DNA from: Gemmatimonadaceae bacterium
GTDB lineage: Bacteria; Latescibacterota; UBA2968; UBA8231
DNA length: 64,000 bases
Direction: 5' to 3'
NCBI GenBank assembly: GCA_026706075.1
Contig: JAPOZM010000114.1
Location: 1-64,000 of the forward strand
In this document: piece after piece, positions 22,559 through 30,611 of the stretch
Layout of the letters: each line of letters starts with the position of its first letter
Position numbering within the stretch: position 1 is the first letter of the stretch
Translations under genes and position numbers: made by a program
Notes under the pieces: generated by a model
Told to the model about the DNA's origin: nothing
The model's input: the letters and a program-made list of their open reading frames with translations, nothing else
The model's database searches: none

Positions 22559-23410
22559 GTGAACGCCTCCGCGCCCCCGCCGACGCACGCGGGCCTCAGG
22601 TTCGGGTCGGACGAGCGCGACCTGATGGCGGTCTGGCTGCCCGAGTCCGCCGACCCCGCTCCCGCGGTGCTCTGCTTCCACCCCGGCCGCTTCAGGAAGC
22701 TCGCCAGGCCGAGCCCCGTCCGCACCGCGCCGCCCGTCGTCCGGCGGGACCTTCTCGCCCTCGTGGACGAGGGCATCTCCATCGTGGCCCCGAGCCATCA
22801 CGGGGCCGGGTGGACCCCCTTCGAGGGCGCGGTCCGGGCCCTCCAGTTCGTGCGCGGCAGGGCGGGCGAGTGGAACCTCGACAGGGAGCGGATCGCCGCC
22901 ATGGGGACCTCTTCGGGCGCCTGCCTCTCGCTCTGGCTCGCGGCCCACGCCGACCTTGCGGACCCCGCCAGCGAAGACCCCGTCGCCCGCGAATCCACCA
23001 GGCTGGCCTGCGCCGCCGTGAACCAGGCGGTGACCTCGGTCGACCCGCGGTTCATGGCCGACCTGATGCCGGGCTCGGCCGTCCCCGGGCGGTTCCTCAA
23101 ACAGTTCTACGGACTCGAAGAGGCGGAGCTCGACCGGTTGCCGCCGGAGACCTGCCGGCTGATGGAGGAGCTGTCCCCCATCAACCACGTCCGCCGCGGC
23201 GTTCCTCCAACCCTGCTCACCTACGACGACCCCCTGGACGCCCCGTACGGGATCCACCACCCGAGCTTCGGGGTGGCGTGGAGGGAGAGGATCGAGGCCG
23301 TCGGGGCCCGTTGCGACCTGGTGGCCCGCCGGCGGCCGGTGGGAGACAGCCGGACGAGGTCGATCCCCGCCTTCCTCCTGGACGAGCTGAAGGGTCCCGG
23401 CTCCGGCTGA
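22559..23410 (+). CDS. Alpha/beta hydrolase family protein
   Basis: The 283-residue product starts at GTG 22559. The nucleophile elbow is AAMGTSSGACLSLWLA (GxSxG) near residue 118 and the strand before it carries the oxyanion region VLCFHPGRF near residue 37. The acid is likely in LLTYDDPLDAPYGIHHPSF, with a following His as base. This arrangement resembles BD-FAE/esterase-lipase or acetyl-xylan-esterase-like hydrolases. No signal peptide is seen. It converges on the amidohydrolase gene with a 16-base gap. The substrate is unknown. Confidence 0.8.
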   Translation: MNASAPPPTHAGLRFGSDERDLMAVWLPESADPAPAVLCFHPGRFRKLARPSPVRTAPPVVRRDLLALVDEGISIVAPSHHGAGWTPFEGAVRALQFVRGRAGEWNLDRERIAAMGTSSGACLSLWLAAHADLADPASEDPVARESTRLACAAVNQAVTSVDPRFMADLMPGSAVPGRFLKQFYGLEEAELDRLPPETCRLMEELSPINHVRRGVPPTLLTYDDPLDAPYGIHHPSFGVAWRERIEAVGARCDLVARRRPVGDSRTRSIPAFLLDELKGPGSG

Positions 23411-23426
23411 CAGCGGGGCCGGCGGG

Positions 23427-24527
23427 CTACGGCCCCAGGAGCCGCTCCATGTTGCCGCCGAGGACCGCCGCCATCTCCGCCTCGCCGAGGAAGGGGCAGT
23501 ACCGCCTCACGTAGTCCAGGCTCTGGCGGTAGGTCCAGTGCAGGAGGACGATGGGGATGTCGGTGCCCCAGATGATGCGGTCGGCTCCGATCCGTTCCAC
23601 CATCGTCTCCAGGACGGGCCGCATCTGCGGCATGGGGTAGTCCCAGCGCGACTGCAGGAAGACGGCGAAGAGGATCTGGATGTGGAAGCGCGGGTGGCCG
23701 ATGGGCGCCGCCTCGTAGACCTCCTCGGGCACGTGGAGCCTGTCCTCGCCGGCGAACAGCCGCCAGGGGAAGCCGTGGGTCATGACCACGTCGACGTCGG
23801 GGAAGCGGTCCATCCAGGACCGCAGGGCACGCAGCTCGTCGAGGTAGGCGGCGGGCGTGCCGGCGGCGCCGATGGTGAAGAACACGGGGATCCCCAGCCC
23901 GGCCACGGCCTCCCACAGGGGGTCGAAGTCGGGCCCCGTCCACTCGGGGGAGAGGTCGTAGAGGGGTCGGTGGAAGGGCGCGAACTGCAGGCCCGACAGG
24001 CCGTGGTCGCGGATCCCCCGTTCCAGCTTTCCGACGGCGTCGTCCGTCCTGGCGGGGAACCACCACTCGGGCACCTGCACCAGCCCCTGGATCCGCCCCG
24101 GATGGCGCCGGCAGCAGTCGGCGATCCAACCGTCGTTCAGACCCATGTAGGGGGTGCGGTGCAGGAGGGCGCGGTCGACGCCGGCGTAGTCCATCTCCGC
24201 CACCAGGCTGTCGGCGGGGAAGGCGAAGTCCACCGTCCACGGCGGCAGGGCCTGCTTCACGTACTCCTCTCCGTCCACCGTCCACTCCACGAGGCCGTGG
24301 TCCCCGGTGCGGAAGGCGGCGTCCAGCAGTCCGTCGAAGCGCCAGGGGCGGTCGGGGTCGGCGAGGCCCGAGGCGTCGGCCGCAGCCCGGTCGGAGCGTC
24401 GCCAGCAGGGCTGCTGTCGGGCATGGGCCATGAACAGCTGCAGGTGCCGCCAGAACTCGGCCGGGTCCGCGAAGCCGCCGTTGCGGGCCGGCGGAGGAAA
24501 GCAGTAGGCGTGGCCGTCGTAGATCAT
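23427..24527 (-). CDS. Amidohydrolase family protein (Amidohydrolase_2 type)
   Basis: The 366-residue protein is a TIM-barrel metal-dependent hydrolase or decarboxylase of the Amidohydrolase_2 group. Visible features are VDRALLHRTPYMG, GLQFAPFHRP, DVDVVMTHGFPWRL (His ligand), PRFHIQILFA and RIIWGTDIPIVLLHW (terminal Asp ligand). The N-terminal motif is MIYDGHAY rather than DxHxH, so one metal ligand is changed, as in several non-hydrolytic or decarboxylase-like members. The ATG at 24527 is preferred over longer in-frame extensions that match nothing. It is divergent from the large unknown gene at 24702. Confidence 0.82.
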   Translation of the reverse strand: MIYDGHAYCFPPPARNGGFADPAEFWRHLQLFMAHARQQPCWRRSDRAAADASGLADPDRPWRFDGLLDAAFRTGDHGLVEWTVDGEEYVKQALPPWTVDFAFPADSLVAEMDYAGVDRALLHRTPYMGLNDGWIADCCRRHPGRIQGLVQVPEWWFPARTDDAVGKLERGIRDHGLSGLQFAPFHRPLYDLSPEWTGPDFDPLWEAVAGLGIPVFFTIGAAGTPAAYLDELRALRSWMDRFPDVDVVMTHGFPWRLFAGEDRLHVPEEVYEAAPIGHPRFHIQILFAVFLQSRWDYPMPQMRPVLETMVERIGADRIIWGTDIPIVLLHWTYRQSLDYVRRYCPFLGEAEMAAVLGGNMERLLGP

Positions 24528-24701
24528 CACCCCGTCCCTGTTGGAGCCTCCCCGGACTCGCTCCGGGGCGAGATCCGCAAGCATCGGCCGCGGAGGCCGC
24601 CTTCCGCAAGCCGATTCGGCCGTGCGCCACCGCTTCGCCTTGCACCCGGCACCCCCATGTCCCTTGTTCCCCGGCTCCTCGCGCCTCTCCAAAGGACCGT
24701 C

Positions 24702-26471
24702 ATGCCCTCACGACACCTGCCCCTTCTCAGCCTCGATGACCCTCTGCCGCCGCCGCGCTGGGCGCTTCTCCAGCGCCACGTCCTCGACGCCGAGGCGTCG
24801 GCCTGCCGCGACTTCTTCGGCAAGTACTTCGATCCCCACTCCGGCTACCTCCTGACGGTACCCCGGTGGGGCGGAGACGACGGGCCGGACGACGCCGCCG
24901 AGAACCAGCTCAACTGGACCACCCTCCACGCCCTCGGCGGGGCCGACGACCTGCTGGACATGTTCCGCACCGGCTTCGAGGGCCACCTGCGCCAGTACAC
25001 GGAGGCCCGCACCGTCGAGGTGCCCATGGCCCGCGACGGCATGTACTACAAGGAGTTCCCCGTCTCCCTCGACTGGTTCCACCACGGGGAGGGCTTCTCC
25101 GCCTACCTCCTCTACGGCCTGTGCGACCCCTGGGACGCCGCCTACGAGCGCCGCCTCCGGCGCTGGGCCGCCATGTACGACGGCACAGACGAGACCGCCC
25201 CGAACTACGACCCCGACCACCGCATCGTGCGCTCCATGTTCAACGGCAGCCGCGGGCCCCTGCTGCGCAAGGCCACGGCCCTCGACTGGGCCGGCGACCC
25301 GATCGAGATCGAGGGCCGCTTCCGCCTCGGCCACGGCGAACGCAACTTCGCCGAGATGCTCGCCCACTTCGAGGAATACACCGACGTGGTCGGCGACAGT
25401 CCGCTGAACCTCGAGGCCACCCACCTGGGGCTGGCGGCCTACCTGATCACCGGCGAAGACCGCTACCGCGGGGGGGTCGTGGACTACGTCGACGCCTGGG
25501 TGGAGCGCACCGGGGAGAACGGCGGCATCATCCCTTCCAACATCGGCCTCGACGGCACCATCGGGGGAGCCGCCGGGGGCCGCTGGTGGGGCGGCTGCTA
25601 CGGCTGGGGCTTCACGGTGACGGTGCCCCAGACAGGGGCGGCGGCGCACCGCCCGGCCTGCTACTCCCGGCCGCACTTCGGCTTCGCCCACGGACTGCTG
25701 CTCACGGGGCAGCAGGGCTACGTCGACACCTGGCGCGGCGTCCTCGACAAGGTCAACGAGAACGCGAAGCAGGAGGGCGGGCAGACCCTCTACCCCTACA
25801 TGCACGGCGACGACGGCTGGTACGACTTCCGGCCGCAGCCGTTCTCGCCCGGGGCGCAGGAGATCTGGTTCTGGTCCCAGCGGGAGGACGACCGTCAGCG
25901 AGTGGCCGGCGACGGCTGGGTGCGCTACCTGGCGGGGGAGGAACCCGGTTACCCGGAGGCGGCCCTGGAGTCGGTGCTCGACCAGGTCCGCAACCGCATG
26001 CGCGGCGTGGCCGAGGACGAGTCGAGCATCGACACCCGGCTCTCCGACGACATGAACCACCTCAACCCGGCGCTCACCGACACCCTGGTGAAGCTGTTGC
26101 TCGGGGGTCTCCCCGTCGGCCGATCCTGTCACACCCTGCACTGCCGCCTCCGCTACTTCGACCCCGACGCGCGCCGGGCCGGTCTGCCGCCGCAGGTGGC
26201 GGCCTTGGTGGACGGCATGAGCGACGGCGAGGTCAGCGTGCAGCTGGTCAACCTCGACCCCGTCCGCGAGCGCCACGTGGTCGTCCAGGGCGGCGCCTAC
26301 GGGGAGCACCGGATCGAGCGCGTCACCGCCGGCGACAGCCCTCCGATCGACGTGGCGGGAGAGGGCTCGTCCTTCACGGTGCGGCTGGAGCCCGGCGCCG
26401 GGGGCCGGCTGCGCATCGCCCAGCGCCGATACTCGCGGCAGCCGACCTTCGCCTTTCCCTGGGAGCGGTAG
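24702..26471 (+). CDS. Unknown 589-residue protein, probable alpha/alpha-toroid carbohydrate-active enzyme
   Basis: I do not recognise a named family. The ATG at 24702 has AAAGGA five bases upstream. The sequence is aromatic-rich and helical (LDMFRTGFEGHLRQYTEA, FAEMLAHFEEYTDVVGDS, EATHLGLAAYLITGEDRYR), like (alpha/alpha)6 toroid lyases and glucuronyl hydrolases. A Gly/Trp-rich loop GRWWGGCYGWGF near residue 298 and SLDWFHHGEGF near residue 121 could line a sugar site. Residues of about 500-589 look like a C-terminal beta-sandwich. There is no signal peptide. The stop is two bases from an SGNH hydrolase gene, suggesting the two act on the same polymer or metabolite. Confidence 0.6.
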   Translation: MPSRHLPLLSLDDPLPPPRWALLQRHVLDAEASACRDFFGKYFDPHSGYLLTVPRWGGDDGPDDAAENQLNWTTLHALGGADDLLDMFRTGFEGHLRQYTEARTVEVPMARDGMYYKEFPVSLDWFHHGEGFSAYLLYGLCDPWDAAYERRLRRWAAMYDGTDETAPNYDPDHRIVRSMFNGSRGPLLRKATALDWAGDPIEIEGRFRLGHGERNFAEMLAHFEEYTDVVGDSPLNLEATHLGLAAYLITGEDRYRGGVVDYVDAWVERTGENGGIIPSNIGLDGTIGGAAGGRWWGGCYGWGFTVTVPQTGAAAHRPACYSRPHFGFAHGLLLTGQQGYVDTWRGVLDKVNENAKQEGGQTLYPYMHGDDGWYDFRPQPFSPGAQEIWFWSQREDDRQRVAGDGWVRYLAGEEPGYPEAALESVLDQVRNRMRGVAEDESSIDTRLSDDMNHLNPALTDTLVKLLLGGLPVGRSCHTLHCRLRYFDPDARRAGLPPQVAALVDGMSDGEVSVQLVNLDPVRERHVVVQGGAYGEHRIERVTAGDSPPIDVAGEGSSFTVRLEPGAGGRLRIAQRRYSRQPTFAFPWER

Positions 26472-26473
26472 AG

Positions 26474-27499
26474 ATGCAGATCACTCCGCTGACCGACGAT
26501 CTATTCCAGGGTCACGTCGAGCTGGAGCGCGGCGACGGCTGGGTCAAGCCGTGGCGGCTGCCCCACGCCCGGCGGGCCCTGTTCCCGTCGCCGGGCGACG
26601 ACCTGATGGCCCGGGCCGGGACCGCCAGCGGCGTACGCCTGCGCTTCGCCACTGCGGCGACGCGCCTGCGCCTGCGCTTCCTGCCCCTGCCCATGTCGGC
26701 CCCCGCCGAGGGCCGTGATGGATTCCACTTCGACGCGACGATCGACGGCGAGCTGATCGCCAGCGCCGCGGCGCCGCCGGGGTCGGGAGAAGCGGTCTTC
26801 GAAGGGCTGCCGGACGTAGACAAGGTCGTCGAGCTGTGGCTGTCGCAGGAGATCCCCGTCCACCTGACCGGCCTCGAGGCGGACGCGCCTTGCGCCCCGG
26901 CGGGGGAGGACCGGCCGCGCTGGGTGACCTACGGCAGCTCCCTCACCCACTGCGTGCGCGCCCACAGCCCGGCGCGCACCTGGCCGGCCATCGTCGCCCG
27001 GCGCCGGGGTCTCCATCTCACCAGCCTCGGCTTCGGCGGCCAGTGCCACCTCGACGCCATGGTCGGCATGGTGATCGCCGGCCTGCCGGCCGACTACATC
27101 ACCCTCAAGCTGGGCATCAACACCATCAACGCGCCGACCCTGGCGGGGCGCACCTACCCGGCGGCGACCGTGGCGCTGGTGCAGATCATCCGCCAGAAGC
27201 ACCCGGACACGCCCCTGGCCCTGGTCTCTCCCATCGGCTACCCGCCGCGCGAGACCGACCCCAACGCCGCCGGCTACACGATCTCGGCGATGCGCCGCGA
27301 CATGGAGGACGTTCACCGCCGGCTCTCCGGCCTGGGCGACGCCAACCTGATCTGCGTCGATGGCCTGGAGGTCTTCGACCTCGACCTGATCGAGCGCTAC
27401 GCCGAGGACCAGTGCCACCCCGACGGCGACGGCATCGAGGTGCAGGCGGACAACTTCGACCGCGCCGTGATGGAGCGGCTGATCTCCCAGGGGAGTTGA
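26474..27499 (+). CDS. SGNH/GDSL hydrolase with N-terminal jelly-roll domain
   Basis: The 341-residue protein has a beta-rich N-terminal domain (about residues 1-145), as in carbohydrate esterase family 2-like or GxGYxYP-type proteins. The SGNH catalytic domain follows: block I RWVTYGSSLTHC (Ser), block II SLGFGGQCH (Gly), block III TLKLGINTIN (Asn), and block V AEDQCHPDGDG (Asp and His). It should deacylate a sugar or other ester. It begins two bases after the upstream unknown toroid-like gene and is clearly co-translated with it. No signal peptide is visible. Confidence 0.88.
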   Translation: MQITPLTDDLFQGHVELERGDGWVKPWRLPHARRALFPSPGDDLMARAGTASGVRLRFATAATRLRLRFLPLPMSAPAEGRDGFHFDATIDGELIASAAAPPGSGEAVFEGLPDVDKVVELWLSQEIPVHLTGLEADAPCAPAGEDRPRWVTYGSSLTHCVRAHSPARTWPAIVARRRGLHLTSLGFGGQCHLDAMVGMVIAGLPADYITLKLGINTINAPTLAGRTYPAATVALVQIIRQKHPDTPLALVSPIGYPPRETDPNAAGYTISAMRRDMEDVHRRLSGLGDANLICVDGLEVFDLDLIERYAEDQCHPDGDGIEVQADNFDRAVMERLISQGS

Positions 27500-27645
27500 A
27501 GGACGGGAGCCACGGGCAGCGGCTGCATTCCAGGCGGCGGAAACGAGGCCAAAGGCCGCGGCTGTCCGAGCACATCCGGACGGTCCCACGGTTGGATTGT
27601 CCCCGTCGCGAAGCCTCCTTACCTTCGCCGCGACCGGAGACGATC

Positions 27646-27885
27646 ATGGCCGAGTCCTTGCCCGACAGCTCCACGGCTCGTGACGCTGCCCTCGAGTTCA
27701 TCCGCCATCACCGCCGCGGGTCCCTCTGGTTTGTCACGGATGGCCACGAACCCGCCAGCACGGATGAGTTGATCCGTGCTATCCGGCGGATCGAGGGGAC
27801 AGGCTCCCGAGAGGCGTACGTGGAGGCGAGGAGGCTGCGCGAGTGGCTCTCACGGGATTCCAGCGCCGCGTCTGCCGGCTCCTAG
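27646..27885 (+). CDS. Small protein overlapping an AbiEii-like gene (candidate antitoxin)
   Basis: This 79-residue reading frame starts at ATG 27646 after a 146-base gap in which nothing else was seen. It is helical and charged (TARDAALEFIRHHRR, TDELIRAIRRIEG, AYVEARRLREWLSRD). Its 3' end overlaps the start of the nucleotidyltransferase gene by 43 bases. Small partners encoded immediately upstream of AbiEii/MenT-like nucleotidyltransferases are often antitoxins. I see no recognisable DNA-binding domain, so the role is inferred from position only. Confidence 0.55.
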   Translation: MAESLPDSSTARDAALEFIRHHRRGSLWFVTDGHEPASTDELIRAIRRIEGTGSREAYVEARRLREWLSRDSSAASAGS

Positions 27886-28658
27886 CTCACAGTCGGAAGA
27901 GCCGCGGTGACAGCTATGTCGCCGGCGCGGCCGCTCTCAACGAGTTGATCCAGGCCCCCCGCCTGTCCGACGACGTCGACCTGTTTCACGACAGTGACGA
28001 GGCGCTGCTCGTCACCTGGGACAGGGACCGGCGCCTTCTGCAGGATGAAGGGTTCCATCTGGAGGTCCTGCGCGACCGGCCGGCCTTCATCGAGGCCCTC
28101 GTGGGCAGCGGCGAGGCCCGCCTGCGCCTGCAGTGGGCGCGCGACAGCGCCTATCGGTTCTTTCCCCTCGTGGAGCACGAAGACTTCGGCCTGACCCTCC
28201 ACCCGTACGACCTGGCCACCAACAAGGTCCTGGCGATGGTCGGGAGACTCGAGGCGCGCGACTGGGTCGACGTCCTCTCCGCCCACGAGCGCGTGCAGCA
28301 CCTCGGACTCCTGCTGTGGGGCGCCTGCGGCAAGGACCCGGGCTTCGGACCCGGCGCCATTCTGAACCACGCCCGCCGCTCGGCCCGCTACACCCAGGAC
28401 GAGCTGTCGGATCTGTCCTTCGAGGGAGACCCGCCCGACGCGGCGCTGCTGGCCCGCAAGTGGCGCGCCGCCGCCGACGAAGCCGAACTGGTGATGGATG
28501 CCTTGCCCGCCGCGCGCGCCGGCACCTGCGTGCTCGACCGCGGCCTGCGCCTGTTCCGGGGCACGCTGGAGGACCTGCGGGGAGCCGTTGCGGCTGGTGG
28601 CCTGTGCTACCACCGTGGGCGCGTCCAGGGAGCGTATCCGCGTGTCCTTCCAGAGTAG
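27843..28658 (+). CDS. AbiEii/AbiGii-like nucleotidyltransferase
   Basis: The 271-residue product starts at GTG 27843 inside the preceding small gene. It matches the DUF1814/AbiEii nucleotidyltransferase group: helix 1 YVAGAAALNELIQ, then RLSDDVDLFHDS near residue 40 (DxD metal site), ending in DLATNKVLAMVGRLEARDWVDV near residue 125, the expected Lys/Asp region. The canonical GGT/GxA motif before the DxD is relaxed to GAAAL. Related proteins are toxins that add nucleotides to tRNA or other targets, in phage abortive infection or toxin-antitoxin pairs. Others are domestic enzymes of unknown role, so toxin function is not proven. Confidence 0.72.
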   Translation: MALTGFQRRVCRLLAHSRKSRGDSYVAGAAALNELIQAPRLSDDVDLFHDSDEALLVTWDRDRRLLQDEGFHLEVLRDRPAFIEALVGSGEARLRLQWARDSAYRFFPLVEHEDFGLTLHPYDLATNKVLAMVGRLEARDWVDVLSAHERVQHLGLLLWGACGKDPGFGPGAILNHARRSARYTQDELSDLSFEGDPPDAALLARKWRAAADEAELVMDALPAARAGTCVLDRGLRLFRGTLEDLRGAVAAGGLCYHRGRVQGAYPRVLPE

Positions 28659-28849
28659 ACTCTCCGCGCATCTTCCACAGGTGCACCGCCGCTTCCAGGG
28701 GAACCAAGGGCCGCCCTGCTGTCGGGGTGCCGCGGGCAGCCCTCTTTCTCGCCCCAAAGTCCATTATTAGTTTACGGAACACCCGCGATTCCGCGCCGGA
28801 CCCCCCCGACTCCGGCGTTCTCCCCACCCCCACCGGCTCTCCCCTGCCC

Positions 28850-30592
28850 ATGTCGCGCAACCTCATCGCCCTGCAGAACAAGTTTCTCGGTGAGGGGCAG
28901 ACCGTCTACGACGAGCTGGCCCGCATCCACGAGCGCCAGGGGGCGGTGACCGACGACGACATCCTGCAGCTGGCCCGTGACCACAACCTGCCTCCTTCCC
29001 ACGTGCGGGCCACGGCCAGGTTCTACGACGAGCTGAGCCAGGACCGGCCGGCCGAGCATTCCCTCAAGATCTGCATCGGCGAAGCCTGCCGCGCCGCGGG
29101 CTGCGACGCCGTACTCTCCCGTTGCGAGGACGCCCTCGGCATCCAGTCCGGAGAGGTCTCTGCCGAGGGGGCCCGCCTCGAGCACGTGGCCTGTCTCGGC
29201 TACTGCGGCCTGGGCCCCAACGCCATGGTCGACGGCGAGCCCCTCTCCCTCGCCGGCAACGGCTCCCTGGATGATGTCCTCGATCACGTCCGCGGCTCCC
29301 GTCAGCACGACCGGCCCGAACCGGTCAACTCCGTCTACCCGCCGGGCGACGGCGAGCCCTGCGTCCTGCTGCGCCACGCCGGGCACGAGGTCACGGGCCT
29401 GGAGCAGGCGAGATCCCGCGGCATCTACTCAGGGCTTGAGAAGGCCCTCTCCTCCATGACGCCGCAGCAGGTGATCGACGAGGTCAAGGCCAGCCAGCTG
29501 CGCGGACGGGGCGGGGCCGGTTTTCCGGCCGGGGTCAAGCTGCAGACGGTGGCCGACAGCGAGGCCCCGGACGGCTCGGGCCGGCGCTTCGTGGTCGTCA
29601 ACTTCGACGAGGGCGACGCCGGGGCCTACATCGACAAGGAGCTGATCGAGCGCGACCCCCACACCCAGATCGAGGGGGTGCTGCTGGCCGCCTGGGCCAC
29701 CGGCGCCCGGCACGCCTGGATCTATGCCCGTTTCGAGTACCCCCGGGCCCGGAAGGTCCTCGAGCAGGCCGTGGACGAAGCACGGGCCGCCGGTCTCCTC
29801 GAGGGCTGCGAGATCACCGTGGTCCGGGGGCAGGGGGCCTACATCTGCGGCGAGGAGACGAGCCTGCTGCGCTCGCTGGAGGGGCTGCCGGCGCTGGTCG
29901 GCACGCGGCCTCCCTTTCCGGCCCAGGAGGGGCTGTGGCGCTGCCCGACGGCGGTCAACAACGTGGAGACGATCCACAACCTCCCCTGGATCGTCGAGCA
30001 CGGCGGCGAGGCCTACGCGGCCCTCGGCAGCGAGACTTCCCGGGGCACCAAGCTCCTGAGCCTCAACTCGCGCGTGCGGCGGCCCGGGCTCTACGAGGTC
30101 GCGCTGGGCACCACCCTGCGCGAGGTGATCTTCCAGAAGGCCGGCGGCATGGCCGACGGGCAGGTCCTCAAGGCGGTGCAGGTGGGCGGCCCCCTCGGCG
30201 GACTGTTGCCGGAGCCGCTCCTCGACACGCCGCTGGAGTTCGAGGCCATGGCCGCCGCCGGCGCCCTGCTGGGCCACGGCGGCATCGTCGTCTACTCGCA
30301 GGAGGACGACCTCGTAAAGATCGGCCGCGGCCTGTTCCACTTCTGCGCCGTCGAGAGCTGCGGCAAGTGCTTTCCCTGCCGCATCGGCGCCGTGCGCGGC
30401 ACCGAGCTGTTCGACCAGATGATGGAGGAGGGCGTCACCGATCAACGGCTGGAGCTGCTCGGCGACCTCTGCGAGACGATGAAGTACGGCAGCCTGTGCG
30501 CCATGGGGGGGCTGACGCCGGCGCCGATCGAATCCCTCGTGGAGCACTTCCCCGCGGAGCTTGACCGCTACCGCCGCGAGCCGGCGGGCTGA
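28850..30592 (+). CDS. NAD-dependent formate dehydrogenase flavoprotein subunit, NuoE-NuoF fusion
   Basis: The 580-residue protein joins a NuoE-like thioredoxin-fold domain (residues of about 1-150; 2Fe-2S ligands in CIGEACRAAGC and HVACLGYCG) to a full NuoF-like domain. The latter has the NADH/FMN site SQLRGRGGAGFPAG near residue 220 and NFDEGDAGAYIDKELIERDP. The 4Fe-4S motif is CAVESCGKCFPCRIG near residue 500. The order corresponds to FdsG plus FdsB of soluble formate dehydrogenases, or HndA/HndC of bifurcating hydrogenases. The large molybdopterin subunit follows after 19 bases. The ATG at 28850 is the first start compatible with NuoE. The 191 bases upstream hold no other gene; an AT-rich patch near 28760-28780 may be part of a promoter. 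Confidence 0.9.
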   Translation: MSRNLIALQNKFLGEGQTVYDELARIHERQGAVTDDDILQLARDHNLPPSHVRATARFYDELSQDRPAEHSLKICIGEACRAAGCDAVLSRCEDALGIQSGEVSAEGARLEHVACLGYCGLGPNAMVDGEPLSLAGNGSLDDVLDHVRGSRQHDRPEPVNSVYPPGDGEPCVLLRHAGHEVTGLEQARSRGIYSGLEKALSSMTPQQVIDEVKASQLRGRGGAGFPAGVKLQTVADSEAPDGSGRRFVVVNFDEGDAGAYIDKELIERDPHTQIEGVLLAAWATGARHAWIYARFEYPRARKVLEQAVDEARAAGLLEGCEITVVRGQGAYICGEETSLLRSLEGLPALVGTRPPFPAQEGLWRCPTAVNNVETIHNLPWIVEHGGEAYAALGSETSRGTKLLSLNSRVRRPGLYEVALGTTLREVIFQKAGGMADGQVLKAVQVGGPLGGLLPEPLLDTPLEFEAMAAAGALLGHGGIVVYSQEDDLVKIGRGLFHFCAVESCGKCFPCRIGAVRGTELFDQMMEEGVTDQRLELLGDLCETMKYGSLCAMGGLTPAPIESLVEHFPAELDRYRREPAG

Positions 30593-30611
30593 CAACAGAG
30601 GCAGGCAAGCG

